Positions 7,845 to 15,526 of a DNA stretch of 17,838 bases are shown here, one piece after another. The position numbers were made by a program, and so were the translations under genes. Origin of the DNA: an uncultured Dysosmobacter sp. GTDB lineage: Bacteria > Bacillota > Clostridia > Oscillospirales > Oscillospiraceae. Positions within the stretch are counted from its first letter, which is position 1; every line of letters starts with the position of its first letter. A model generated the notes under the pieces. The model did not search any database. It worked only from the letters and a program-made list of their open reading frames with translations, and was not told where the DNA came from. The stretch spans positions 1-17,838 of the forward strand of contig CAKSVQ010000033.1 of the NCBI GenBank assembly GCA_934504065.1. Direction: 5' to 3'.

Positions 7845-8852
7845 TTATTCCGCGATGTCGCGGGTCGCGTAGGCGTTGAGGTCCATGCCCGCCGTGTGGC
7901 CTGCCAGATATTCATAGTATCCCTGCGCACCGATCATGGCCCCATTGTCGCCGCACAGCTTCAGCGGCGGCAGATACAGCTTGCAGCCTGCCGCATGGCA
8001 GGCCCGCTCCAGATCGCCCCGAATGATGGAATTGGCCGCCACACCGCCCGCCGCCGCCATGGTGTGGTATCCGGTCCTGCGCAGCGCCTCCATGGCACGG
8101 GGTACCAGCGTGTCGCTGACGGCCTGGGCAAAGTCCCGTGCCAGCGCGGCCCGGTCCAGCGGCTGGCCCACCTGCTCGGCGTGGTGGGCCAGATTCACCA
8201 CCGCCGTTTTCAGCCCTGAAAAGCTCATGTCCAGCGGCGCGCCGTCCACGTGGGCGGTGGGCAGACGGTAAACGCCCCCTGCCGACCCCTGCGCCAGTTC
8301 GTCCAGCGGCTTGCCGCCGGGATAGGGCAGCCCCAGCACCCGGGCTGCCTTGTCAAAGCACTCGCCTGCCGCGTCGTCCCGGGTGGCGCCGAGGATCACC
8401 ATGTCCGTATAGTCCCGCACGTCCACGATCAGCGTATTGCCGCCGGAGATGGCCAGCGCCAGAAAGGGCGGCTCCAGCTCCGGAAACGCCAGATAATTCG
8501 CGGCGATGTGCCCCCGGACGTGGTGCACCGGGATCAGCGGCACGTTCAGCGCATAGGCCACGGACTTGGCAAAGCTCAGCCCCACCAGCACCGCCCCGAT
8601 CAGCCCCGGCGCATAGGTCACCGCCACGGCGTCCACATCGGCGCGGGTACACCCGGCGTCTGAGAGCGCCTTTTCCGTCAGCGCGGCGATGGCCTCCACG
8701 TGCTTGCGGGAGGCGATCTCCGGCACCACGCCGCCATACAGCGCGTGCAGGTCTGCCTGTGAGGCAATGGCGTCGGACAAAATGCGCCGCCCGTCCTCCA
8801 CCACGGCCACGGCCGTTTCGTCGCAGGAGGATTCAAATGCCAGTATCTTCAT
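7845..8852 (-). CDS. tsaD: tRNA N6-threonylcarbamoyladenosine (t6A) transferase TsaD
   Basis: TsaD (formerly Gcp/YgjD) transfers the threonylcarbamoyl group from TC-AMP to A37 of ANN-decoding tRNAs, working in bacteria with TsaB and TsaE. The length (335 aa) is normal for the family. Visible motifs are the N-terminal ESSCDETA (7-14), the metal-binding HHVRGH with His111 and His115, ISGGNT (135-140), FDKAARVLGLPYPGG (166-180), SFSGLKTA (210-217), and CGDNGAMI with the third metal ligand Asp302. The start at 8852 follows GAAGGAAG by a short spacer, 15 bases after the stop of the GNAT gene. It is the last gene before the terminator at 7800-7833. RimI is encoded nearby, but TsaB and TsaE are not in this window. 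Confidence 0.97.
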   Translation of the reverse strand: MKILAFESSCDETAVAVVEDGRRILSDAIASQADLHALYGGVVPEIASRKHVEAIAALTEKALSDAGCTRADVDAVAVTYAPGLIGAVLVGLSFAKSVAYALNVPLIPVHHVRGHIAANYLAFPELEPPFLALAISGGNTLIVDVRDYTDMVILGATRDDAAGECFDKAARVLGLPYPGGKPLDELAQGSAGGVYRLPTAHVDGAPLDMSFSGLKTAVVNLAHHAEQVGQPLDRAALARDFAQAVSDTLVPRAMEALRRTGYHTMAAAGGVAANSIIRGDLERACHAAGCKLYLPPLKLCGDNGAMIGAQGYYEYLAGHTAGMDLNAYATRDIAE

Positions 8853-8867
8853 GGTCTCTTCCTTCTT

Positions 8868-9464
8868 TCACTGCTGCCAGGGCACCTTGGCCCCCAGCGC
8901 TACTTTCGGATCATAGGGAATGCGGACGTATTTATAAAATTTGTCCGTGGAAAACGTATTTTCGTAAACAAAGCGGTGCTCGCGCATCAGCGCGGTCTCG
9001 TCCACCGGGCCATCGGCAAAATACAGCGTGCGGTAGTGCACGCCGAACATCTCTGTGTCATAGCCCGCCGTGCGGGCGCCGTTGCGGGCGTAAAATCCCA
9101 GTCGCCGCCGGGCTATGGCGGGGTCAGGCGCGTCTTCGGGGGCTTCGCTTTCGCCAAAGATCACCGTCTCCCCCTCCCGCTGGCGCAGCTTCTGCAAGAG
9201 CAGCGCGCCAAGTCCGCCGCTGCGCCGTCCCGGCGAAACGCACAGGTAATCCAGCAAGGCCCAGCCGGGCCGCCCTAGCCACAAAAATGCCTCGCCCACG
9301 ATCGTATCCCCGTCGAACAAACACCACGGTCGATACCAGCCCTCTGCCCAGCAGGCTTCGATATTCCGCAGTGGCTTCAGCTCCGCCGCCGGGAACGAGG
9401 GCTTCAGGTCCCGGTCATACACCGTGCGCAGCTGTTCAGGAGACGGGATGCGCAGTTCCATCAT
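8868..9464 (-). CDS. GNAT-family N-acetyltransferase of unknown substrate
   Basis: 198 aa. The acetyl-CoA-binding core is visible as LLDYLCVSPGRRSGGLGALL (about 70-89), containing the R-R-x-G-x-G loop at 80-86. A later strand and helix (RRLGFYARNGARTAGY, about 119-134) is typical of the GNAT C-terminal half. The tail from about 140 (FGVHYRTLYF) to the end is longer than in RimI and contains an aromatic-rich stretch around 166-184. It overlaps the 3' end of rimI by 29 bases, with GGGAG about nine bases before the first of two adjacent ATGs (9464 or 9461). The substrate cannot be read from the sequence. Its place between rimI and tsaD suggests co-expression, not necessarily a shared pathway. 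Confidence 0.85.
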   Translation of the reverse strand: MMELRIPSPEQLRTVYDRDLKPSFPAAELKPLRNIEACWAEGWYRPWCLFDGDTIVGEAFLWLGRPGWALLDYLCVSPGRRSGGLGALLLQKLRQREGETVIFGESEAPEDAPDPAIARRRLGFYARNGARTAGYDTEMFGVHYRTLYFADGPVDETALMREHRFVYENTFSTDKFYKYVRIPYDPKVALGAKVPWQQ

Positions 9465-9924
9465 CGGTAAACTCCCTTGTCATGATGATCGCATCCTCCT
9501 TGGGATGCTCATAGTAATTCTTGCGCCGCCCCACGCCCCGGAAGCCCCGGGCTCCGTACAGGGCGATGGCGTCATAATTGGACGCGCGCACCTCCAGCGT
9601 TAAAAACGCCAGATGGTGGGCCTGCGCAAAGTCCAGAAAGACCTGCAGCAGCTTTCCCGCGATACCCTGACGGCGGCACTCCGGCCGCACGGCCACATTG
9701 GTGATATATCCCTCGTCCACCACCACCTGCAGCCCGGCATAGCCCACCACGCGGCCGCTGTCGTCCAGCGCCACCAGAAAGGCCGAGAGCATATTTTCCA
9801 GTTCCTCGGCCAGCATATTCCGCGACCACGGCGTGGAAAAGCAGATGCGCTCCAGCTCCGCTACCTCATCCAGATGGTCGGCGTTCATCGGCACGATCCG
9901 CACGTGCATTCCTTTTTCTTCCAT
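9436..9924 (-). CDS. rimI: Ribosomal-protein alanine N-acetyltransferase RimI
   Basis: 162 aa. RimI acetylates the N-terminal alanine of ribosomal protein S18, and in many bacteria is encoded with the t6A genes. Seen here are the acetyl-CoA loop RRQGIAGKLL (84-93), the catalytic Glu111 in LEVRASN, Tyr123 in ALYGARGF, and the family-typical C-terminal KNYYEHPKEDAIIMTRE (135-151). The start at 9924 lies three bases after the polA stop. AAGGAG (9936-9931) sits six bases before this ATG and overlaps the end of polA, which favours it over Met6. It probably depends on translation of polA. The gene runs 29 bases into the next GNAT gene. Confidence 0.93.
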   Translation of the reverse strand: MEEKGMHVRIVPMNADHLDEVAELERICFSTPWSRNMLAEELENMLSAFLVALDDSGRVVGYAGLQVVVDEGYITNVAVRPECRRQGIAGKLLQVFLDFAQAHHLAFLTLEVRASNYDAIALYGARGFRGVGRRKNYYEHPKEDAIIMTREFTDDGTAHPVS

Positions 9925-9927
9925 ATG

Positions 9928-12567
9928 TCACTCCTTGGCTTCCAGCCAGTTTTTGCCCCAATGGGCCTCAGCGGTCAGTGGAACGGAAAGGGAGACCACG
10001 TTTTCCATCTCCTCCTCCAACAGCCGCGCCACCGTTTCCTTTTCCTCCTCCGGACACTCTACGATCAGCTCGTCGTGTACCTGCAATACCAGCCGGGCCC
10101 GCAGCCCCTCCCGCTGCAGGCGGGTGTGCACAGCGGTCATGGCCAGCTTGATGATGTCCGCCGCCGTGCCCTGCACCGGCATATTCAGCGCCACCCGCTC
10201 GCCGAAGGAGCGGAGATTGAAGTTGGAAGAGCGCAGCTCCGGCAGCTCCCGGCGGCGGTGGAACAGCGTTTCCACATACCCCTGCTCCTTAGCCTTTGCC
10301 ACCACGGCGTCCATATACTGCCGCACGCCGGGGAAGGTGGCAAAATACGCCTCCATATACGCCTTGGCCTCCGCCACGGAAACGCCAAGGTCCTGACTGA
10401 GGGAGAAGGCCGAAATGCCGTACACAATGCCGAAGTTCACCGCCTTGGCGCTGCGGCGCATCTCCGGCGTCACATCCTCCCGCGAAACGTGGAAGACCTT
10501 GGCCGCCGTCTGGGCATGGAAGTCACCGCCGGAGCGGAACGCCTCCTGCATGGCCGCGTCCCCGGCCATGTGGGCCAGCAGCCTCAGTTCGATCTGGGAA
10601 TAGTCGGCGTCCACCAGCACCGCGCCCTCCTCCGGCACGAACATCCGCCGGATCTCGCTGCCCAGCTCCGTTCGGGTGGGGATGTTCTGCAAATTGGGCT
10701 CGGTGGAGCTCAGGCGCCCCGTGGCGGTGACGGTCATCTGGAACGAGGTGCGCACCCGCCCGTCAGGCCCCAGCGCCTTCAAAAGGCCGTCGGCATAGGT
10801 GGAGCGCAGCTTGGTGAGCTGCCGATATTCCAGCACAAGCCCCACGATGGGCGCCTCATAGCGCAGCTTTTCCAGCACATCCGCATTGGTGGACCAGCCG
10901 GTTTTGGTCTTTTTCCCGTGGGGCAGGCCCAGCTTGCCGAAGAGGATCTCCCCCAGCTGCTTGGGCGAGTTGATGTTGAAGGGCTGGCCCGCCAGATCAT
11001 AAATTCGGGTCTCCAGCTCCGCCGCCTGCTGGGACAGCATCTCGCCAAAGGCGGCCAGTGCCCGGGCGTCCACCCGGCACCCGGCCAGCTCCATATCCGC
11101 CAGCACCCGGCAAAGGGGCATCTCCACCTGCTGGAAAAGCTCCCACAGCGACCAGTCCTTCAGCTTGGGCACCAGCGCACCGTAAAGGGCTTCCACCGCC
11201 GAAGCGTAACTGTCGAACGCGGCTGCGGCCTGCGCCGCGTCGCCCAGCAGGGAAAAGGCGTCCGGCTGCAAATAGATGGACTTTGGCAGTTCTTCATTAA
11301 AGTACGTCACGAACAGGCGGCCCAGATCATAGCTGCCCGCCGTGGCGTCCAGCAGATAGGCCGCCAGCGCCGTGTCAAAGAGAAATCCGTCTGTCGGAAG
11401 GCCGTTTTCCAGCAGCGTGCGCATCAGGTCCTTTACATTGTGGGAGACCTTTTTGATCTCCGGGGAGAACAGCGCACGCAGAAGGCCGTTCCAGTCCCCG
11501 GAGAATTTTTCAAAAAACAGCTCCGCCGTCACGTCCGCTTCCTCGCAGACCACCACCGCGCCCCGCAGGTCCGGCAGCGTCAGCACAGAAACATGGTCAG
11601 CCTTCCGCCAGATGGAAAGCAGTTCGTCGGCCTGCGGCTGCGTGCACACCTGCTCCACCCGCACCGTGCACTCCGGCTTTTCCGCCGGGGCGGCCCGGGG
11701 CGGCTGCAAACCAAACTTTTCGATCAGCTTGGTGAATTCCAGCCGCAAAAACAGGGGATAGGCTTCCTCCCCCGGCGCTTTGACCAGATTGTCCTCCGGG
11801 CGGAAGTCCAGCGGCGCGTCGGTGACGATGGTGGCCAGCCAGTAAGAGTGGCGGGCACTCTCCTCCCCCTCCGTCAGCTTGCGGATGGCGGCGGGCTTGG
11901 CGTCGATGTCCGGCAGCTTTGCATACAGCGCGTCGATGCTGCCGTATTTCTGCACAAGGGCCATGGCCGTTTTTTCCCCCACGCCGGGCACGCCGGGAAT
12001 GTTGTCCGACGTATCGCCCATCAGCGCCTTGAGGTCGATCATGTGGATGGGGGCAAAGCCGTACTGCTCCCGGAAGGCCTCCTCGGTCATATCCTTCGTG
12101 GTGGTCTGCCCCATGCGGGTGGACACCAGCTTGACCTTCGTTTTCTCCGTAATGAGCTGGAGGGAATCCTTGTCCCCCGTGACGGCCACGCATTCCCAGC
12201 CAGATGCCTCGCAGCGGCGGGAGATGGTGCCGATCAGGTCGTCCGCTTCCCAGCCCTCCAGCTCATAGCGGGGGATGTTCAGCGCATCCAGCACGTCCTT
12301 CAAAACCGGCATCTGCATCCGCAGTTCCTCCGGCATGGGCTTGCGGGTAGCCTTGTAGTCCGCGTCCGCCGTGTGGCGAAAGGTGGGGGCGTGCACGTCA
12401 AAGGTCACGCACACCGCGTCGGGCTGCTCCTCCCCCTCCAGCCGCAGCAGCGTGGTCAAAAAGCCAAACACCGCGTGGGTATACAGTCCCTCCCGGGTCG
12501 ACAGGGGACGAATGCCGTAATAGGCCCGGTTGATAATGGAATTTCCGTCGATGACCATGAGCTTCAT
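9928..12567 (-). CDS. polA: DNA polymerase I, proofreading-deficient type
   Basis: 879 aa from the ATG at 12567. GGAGG lies eight bases before it; an in-frame TTG 15 bases upstream sits just before that site and is a poorer start. Residues 1-290 form the 5' nuclease that removes RNA primers and flaps (VIDGNSIINRAYY, GWEADDLIG, VTGDKDSLQL, MGDTSDNIPGVPGVGEKTA). About 300-480 is the 3'-5' exonuclease-like fold, but I do not find the catalytic DxE pair or the other acidic residues, so proofreading is probably lost, as in Bacillus and Taq enzymes. About 490-879 is the polymerase: motif A DYSQIELR (Asp655), the O-helix Arg704/Lys708/Phe712/Tyr716, and motif C VHDE (Asp832). It is downstream of csaB by 42 bases and followed at once by rimI. 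Confidence 0.97.
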   Translation of the reverse strand: MKLMVIDGNSIINRAYYGIRPLSTREGLYTHAVFGFLTTLLRLEGEEQPDAVCVTFDVHAPTFRHTADADYKATRKPMPEELRMQMPVLKDVLDALNIPRYELEGWEADDLIGTISRRCEASGWECVAVTGDKDSLQLITEKTKVKLVSTRMGQTTTKDMTEEAFREQYGFAPIHMIDLKALMGDTSDNIPGVPGVGEKTAMALVQKYGSIDALYAKLPDIDAKPAAIRKLTEGEESARHSYWLATIVTDAPLDFRPEDNLVKAPGEEAYPLFLRLEFTKLIEKFGLQPPRAAPAEKPECTVRVEQVCTQPQADELLSIWRKADHVSVLTLPDLRGAVVVCEEADVTAELFFEKFSGDWNGLLRALFSPEIKKVSHNVKDLMRTLLENGLPTDGFLFDTALAAYLLDATAGSYDLGRLFVTYFNEELPKSIYLQPDAFSLLGDAAQAAAAFDSYASAVEALYGALVPKLKDWSLWELFQQVEMPLCRVLADMELAGCRVDARALAAFGEMLSQQAAELETRIYDLAGQPFNINSPKQLGEILFGKLGLPHGKKTKTGWSTNADVLEKLRYEAPIVGLVLEYRQLTKLRSTYADGLLKALGPDGRVRTSFQMTVTATGRLSSTEPNLQNIPTRTELGSEIRRMFVPEEGAVLVDADYSQIELRLLAHMAGDAAMQEAFRSGGDFHAQTAAKVFHVSREDVTPEMRRSAKAVNFGIVYGISAFSLSQDLGVSVAEAKAYMEAYFATFPGVRQYMDAVVAKAKEQGYVETLFHRRRELPELRSSNFNLRSFGERVALNMPVQGTAADIIKLAMTAVHTRLQREGLRARLVLQVHDELIVECPEEEKETVARLLEEEMENVVSLSVPLTAEAHWGKNWLEAKE

Positions 12568-12609
12568 GGAAGCATCCTCCAAAGAATCATTTAAAAATGT
12601 TTTCCGCTG

Positions 12610-14835
12610 TCACAGCCCCATCAGGCGGCGGGCCGTTTCCACGTTTTTGCGCTCCATCGCCTGCAGCCGCTCCACAGCGGCGGCCTGTGCCTGCGGGGCG
12701 CTGGCCTTGGTTGCCGCGCCGTCGATCATCTCGCGCAGCCGCTGAGCCGTCAGCGCCTGCAAGTCGCAGAACTGCTCCTGCCCGATGTAGCGCAGGAAGG
12801 CCGACACCTTGGGGTCGTACACCACGCCTGCCAGCGGGATGCCCTGCCCTGCCGCGAAGATCAGCGCGTGCAGCCGCATGGACACCACCAGCTCCATCCG
12901 GCTCAGCGCACCGATGATAGTGCCCGCTCCCCCCGCGTCGTCCAGAAAGTAATGGGGGATCGTCAGCGAAGCGGCAGCCTGCCGGGCAGCCACGGGGTCC
13001 AGATGCTTTTCCACCGCCGCGAACACAGGCGTCAGCCCATAGGTCTCATAGGCATACTCCGCCGCATCGGCAAAAAGCGCCGCCTTGGTCTCAAAGCCCT
13101 TCCACTGCCGCAGGGCAAAGCAGATATAGCGCCCGTGGGGCGGAATGCCCGCGCGCAGCAGCACACTGTCGGTCTCGTCATCGTCGGCGCGGCGCAGCGT
13201 CAGCGCCGGATCGGCGGTCAGCAAAATTTCCGGCTTGTCCACACCCATGGCCTTGAGCTCCGCGAGGGAGTCCGGCTCCCGCAGCGTGATGGCGTCCACC
13301 TTTTCATTCAGAACCCGGGCCGCCAGCTTCCGGTGGCTCTCTCTTGTCACGGGGCCGATGCCGCAGCCGTACATCTGCACCCGGCAGCCCGCGTTTTTCG
13401 CCGCGGCGATGTTGTGCAGATAGAACCACAGCGAGCGGCGGGAGGTCACGTCCTGGATCAGGCTGCCGCCGCCGTTGATGTAAAGTCTGGCCCGCTTCAT
13501 GGCCCCCCGCCACGCCGGAACGTTCATCCGGCTCACCGCCTGCACCCGATAGGCAAGACGGGTGGCCCTGGGGTCCTTAGAAAGGACGGTTACGGGCATA
13601 TCCGGGTCGATGCCCCGCATCTCCTGCAAAATGGCTTCCAGGATCGCGTCGTCTCCGGCGTTGCCCCGGCCATACGCGCCGCAGATCACCACGCCGTCCC
13701 GGCCCTGCCGGGGGCGGGCATGGCGGCGGATGATCTCCTCATAAATCCGGAGCTGGGTGTCCACCGTCTTCTGGATGGAAAACTGGGTGGAGGCCTTTTC
13801 ATACAGCTTCTCGCCCATCCGGCGGCGCAGGCCGTCGTCATTACCCAGCGCGGCAAGGTGGGCGCCCAGCGCCTCCCAGTTGCCGGGGGAGAAGAGATAG
13901 CCGTTCACGTCCGGGTCGATCAGATAGGGGATGCCGCCCACCGCTGTGGCCACCGTGGCCAGATGGAACCGCGCCCCCTCGGTGAGCGCATAGGGAAAGG
14001 TCTCGCTCAAGCTGGTCAGGGCGTTGATGTCCAGCGCGGAGTAGAACCGATCCATGCCGCCGCTGATCCAGCCCGCAAAGGTCACCTGCCGGGAAACGCC
14101 CAGTTCCCCGGCAAGGGTCTCCAGCTTTTCCCGCTCCTCGCCGTCTCCGGCGATGACCAGCCGCAGCCGGGGGCAGCTCCGGTAACCCGCCGCAAAGCCC
14201 CGCACCAGCGTGGACATATCCTTCACCGGGTTGAGGCGAGCGGCGATGCCCACCACCACGGAATCCTCGTCCACCTCCGCGCCAAGGCCCCGGAGATACG
14301 CAAGGCGGTCGCCCTGCGGGGGCGGCGGGGTGAAATCGATGCCGTTGTAAATGGCGAAAAAGCGGTCCGGCGCAAAGCCACGGGAGATCAGCAGGTCCAC
14401 CATGGCGTCCGACACGCCGATGCGGTAATCCAGCCGCCGCAGCGCCCACGCGTTGATGCTGCCAAAGGTCAGGCGGCTGATGGGGCGGCCCATATAGTCC
14501 AGCTTATAGTCGCTGTGAACGGTGGACACCACCGGAAGCCCCGTGGAACCGCGCAGCAGCGCCCCCACCATATTGGCCCGGGAGCCGTGGCAGTGGATGA
14601 CCTGATAGCCCCCCTCCCGGATATACGCTGTCAATTCCCGCCGCAGCTTGGGAATATTATTGCCGCTGCAGATGCGGGTGGGGATGCCCATGGCCCGGGC
14701 CTCCTCGGCAAAGGGACCGTCCCGGAAGCAGACGAGCTGGGCGGTAATGGTCTCGTTCAGATGCTGCAGCAGGCTCAAAACGTGGGTCTTGGCCCCGCCG
14801 GAGTCGCCGCCGCTGATGAGATGGATCACTTTCAT
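12610..14835 (-). CDS. csaB: Fusion of GT4 glycosyltransferase and CsaB polysaccharide pyruvyltransferase
   Basis: 741 aa. Residues 1-375 are a GT-B fold glycosyltransferase of family 4: GGDSGGAKTHV (9-19), RLNPVKD (200-206), and the E-x7-E donor-binding motif SETFPYALTEG (Glu278, Glu286). After a short basic linker, residues 381-735 match CsaB, which adds pyruvate ketals to secondary cell-wall polysaccharide so that SLH-domain proteins can bind. Seen are VICGAYGRGNAGDDAIL (382-398), NGGGSLIQDVTS (454-465), SMRLHALIFAA (662-672) and VVYDPKVSAFL (681-691). CsaB alone is usually about half this length. The frame stays open upstream to 15498, but that part is antisense to the DUF4330 gene. The ATG at 14835 fits the promoter at 14885-14913 and has a GAGG nine bases before it. 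It is the first gene of the polA-rimI-tsaD operon. Confidence 0.9.
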   Translation of the reverse strand: MKVIHLISGGDSGGAKTHVLSLLQHLNETITAQLVCFRDGPFAEEARAMGIPTRICSGNNIPKLRRELTAYIREGGYQVIHCHGSRANMVGALLRGSTGLPVVSTVHSDYKLDYMGRPISRLTFGSINAWALRRLDYRIGVSDAMVDLLISRGFAPDRFFAIYNGIDFTPPPPQGDRLAYLRGLGAEVDEDSVVVGIAARLNPVKDMSTLVRGFAAGYRSCPRLRLVIAGDGEEREKLETLAGELGVSRQVTFAGWISGGMDRFYSALDINALTSLSETFPYALTEGARFHLATVATAVGGIPYLIDPDVNGYLFSPGNWEALGAHLAALGNDDGLRRRMGEKLYEKASTQFSIQKTVDTQLRIYEEIIRRHARPRQGRDGVVICGAYGRGNAGDDAILEAILQEMRGIDPDMPVTVLSKDPRATRLAYRVQAVSRMNVPAWRGAMKRARLYINGGGSLIQDVTSRRSLWFYLHNIAAAKNAGCRVQMYGCGIGPVTRESHRKLAARVLNEKVDAITLREPDSLAELKAMGVDKPEILLTADPALTLRRADDDETDSVLLRAGIPPHGRYICFALRQWKGFETKAALFADAAEYAYETYGLTPVFAAVEKHLDPVAARQAAASLTIPHYFLDDAGGAGTIIGALSRMELVVSMRLHALIFAAGQGIPLAGVVYDPKVSAFLRYIGQEQFCDLQALTAQRLREMIDGAATKASAPQAQAAAVERLQAMERKNVETARRLMGL

Positions 14836-14865
14836 GGGAAAAAACCTCATTTCGAAAAAATGGGC

Positions 14866-14894
14866 TTGTGGATTCTGAAGAAATAGTATACAAT
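14866..14894 (+). promoter_or_regulatory. Candidate divergent promoter of the DUF4330 gene
   Basis: TTGTGG (14866-14871) and TACAAT (14889-14894, 5 of 6) are separated by 17 bases. The -10 overlaps the -10 of the csaB promoter on the other strand, around the palindrome GTATAC (14886-14891). The -35 is weak, so confidence is modest. Confidence 0.42.
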
Positions 14895-14913
14895 ATTTTT
14901 CAAGCGATGTCCA
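14885..14913 (-). promoter_or_regulatory. Promoter of the csaB-polA-rimI-GNAT-tsaD operon
   Basis: On the minus strand, TGGACA (14913-14908, 5 of 6 to the -35 consensus) and TATACT (14890-14885, 5 of 6 to the -10) are separated by exactly 17 bases. Transcription would start near 14878, giving a leader of about 43 bases. It overlaps the candidate divergent promoter for the DUF4330 gene. Confidence 0.7.
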
Positions 14914-14914
14914 C

Positions 14915-14939
14915 AAAAGAAAAAACCGGGCTACGCCCG
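14915..14939 (-). terminator. Small terminator-like hairpin upstream of the csaB promoter
   Basis: CGGGC-TAC-GCCCG (14927-14939) has a 5-bp GC stem. On the minus strand it is followed by GTTTTTTCTTTTG. It would stop leftward transcripts arriving antisense through the DUF4330 gene before they reach csaB. On the plus strand the same hairpin lies in the DUF4330 leader, ending five bases before its GGAGG. Confidence 0.4.
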
Positions 14940-14952
14940 TAATGGAGGATGT

Positions 14953-15429
14953 ATGGAACAGAAGGCAACGCATAAATTTAATATTGTAGATGTGATCGTC
15001 GTGGTGCTGATCGTGGCGATCGTGGCTTTCGCCGCCTATAAGGTGCTGGGTTCGCGTAATGGCGGCGCACAGGCCACCACCAAAGTCACCTATGTGGTGA
15101 AGGCTGAGGGCGTTCCCACCGAGGTGTATGAGGCCAGCAAGGCCCATCTCCCCTCCCCGCTGATGGCCTCCGGCGCGCTGGTGGGCGGCCAGATCGAGTC
15201 GGTGGAAAAGGCCCCCTATTATGTGCTGGGCCCTGACGGGAACTGGGTGGAGGACCCCGAACACGTGACGCTTTACTTCACCGCCACCACCGACACGCCC
15301 ACCGAAACCGTGATGACCACCAAAGTGGGCGATCAAGAGGTCCGCATCGGCAAGACGGATTACATCCTGAAAAGCGAGTATATTGAGATCAAGGGCGGCA
15401 CCATCATCGACGTTACGTGGGGCGAGTAA
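14953..15429 (+). CDS. DUF4330-family membrane protein
   Basis: 158 aa of unknown function. A short basic N-terminus (KATHKFNIVD) is followed by one membrane helix at about 11-32 and a soluble domain outside the membrane (about 40-158). The soluble part has the DUF4330 pattern: a VTYVVKAEGV strand (45-54), a central region, and a C-terminal IGKTDYILKSEYIEIKGGTI (132-151). Proteins of this family are often seen near cell-wall polymer genes, which fits its divergent position next to the GT4-CsaB fusion; any joint role is inferred. GGAGG (14944-14948) lies four bases before the ATG. The gene stands alone and ends at a terminator hairpin at 15459-15486. Confidence 0.85.
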   Translation: MEQKATHKFNIVDVIVVVLIVAIVAFAAYKVLGSRNGGAQATTKVTYVVKAEGVPTEVYEASKAHLPSPLMASGALVGGQIESVEKAPYYVLGPDGNWVEDPEHVTLYFTATTDTPTETVMTTKVGDQEVRIGKTDYILKSEYIEIKGGTIIDVTWGE

Positions 15430-15458
15430 GCTCTCCCGCAGGAAATCCTGTAAACCTG

Positions 15459-15486
15459 AGACCCCGGAGAAATTTCTCCGGGGTCT
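15459..15486 (+). terminator. Terminator of the DUF4330 gene
   Basis: A 12-bp stem (15459-15470 with 15475-15486) with loop AATT, 30 bases after the TAA. The stem is GC-rich and perfect, but the following T-run is poor (TGATCTTTCC). Confidence 0.65.
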
Positions 15487-15496
15487 TGATCTTTCC

Positions 15497-15520
15497 AAAA
15501 ACGGAAACGTTACCTTTCCG
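15497..15520 (-). terminator. Weak terminator after the DUF421 gene
   Basis: Read on the minus strand, CGGAAA (15520-15515) pairs with TTTCCG (15507-15502) across a 7-nt loop and is followed by TTTTT (15501-15497 region). It begins six bases after the DUF421 stop. The stem is short, so read-through into the stronger hairpin at 15459-15486 is possible. Confidence 0.4.
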
Positions 15521-15526
15521 AAAGTT

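Noticed and set aside
7642..7872. 76-codon frame on the plus strand upstream of and overlapping the tsaD 3' end
   Set aside because: No ribosome binding site, and it reads through the tsaD terminator and into its coding sequence in antisense.
9613..12594. Open frame of 993 codons on the plus strand, antisense to polA and rimI
   Set aside because: It lies opposite clear polA and rimI motifs, is rich in His/Arg/Gln as expected of a GC-rich shadow frame, and matches no family.
12868..14886. Open frame of 672 codons on the plus strand, antisense to the GT4-CsaB gene
   Set aside because: Same shadow composition; the opposite strand carries complete catalytic motifs.
14836..15498. N-terminal extension of the GT4-CsaB frame
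   Set aside because: It is antisense to the DUF4330 gene, crosses the promoter and terminator-like hairpin, and precedes a natural GT4 N-terminus (MKVIHLISGGDSGG) at 14835.
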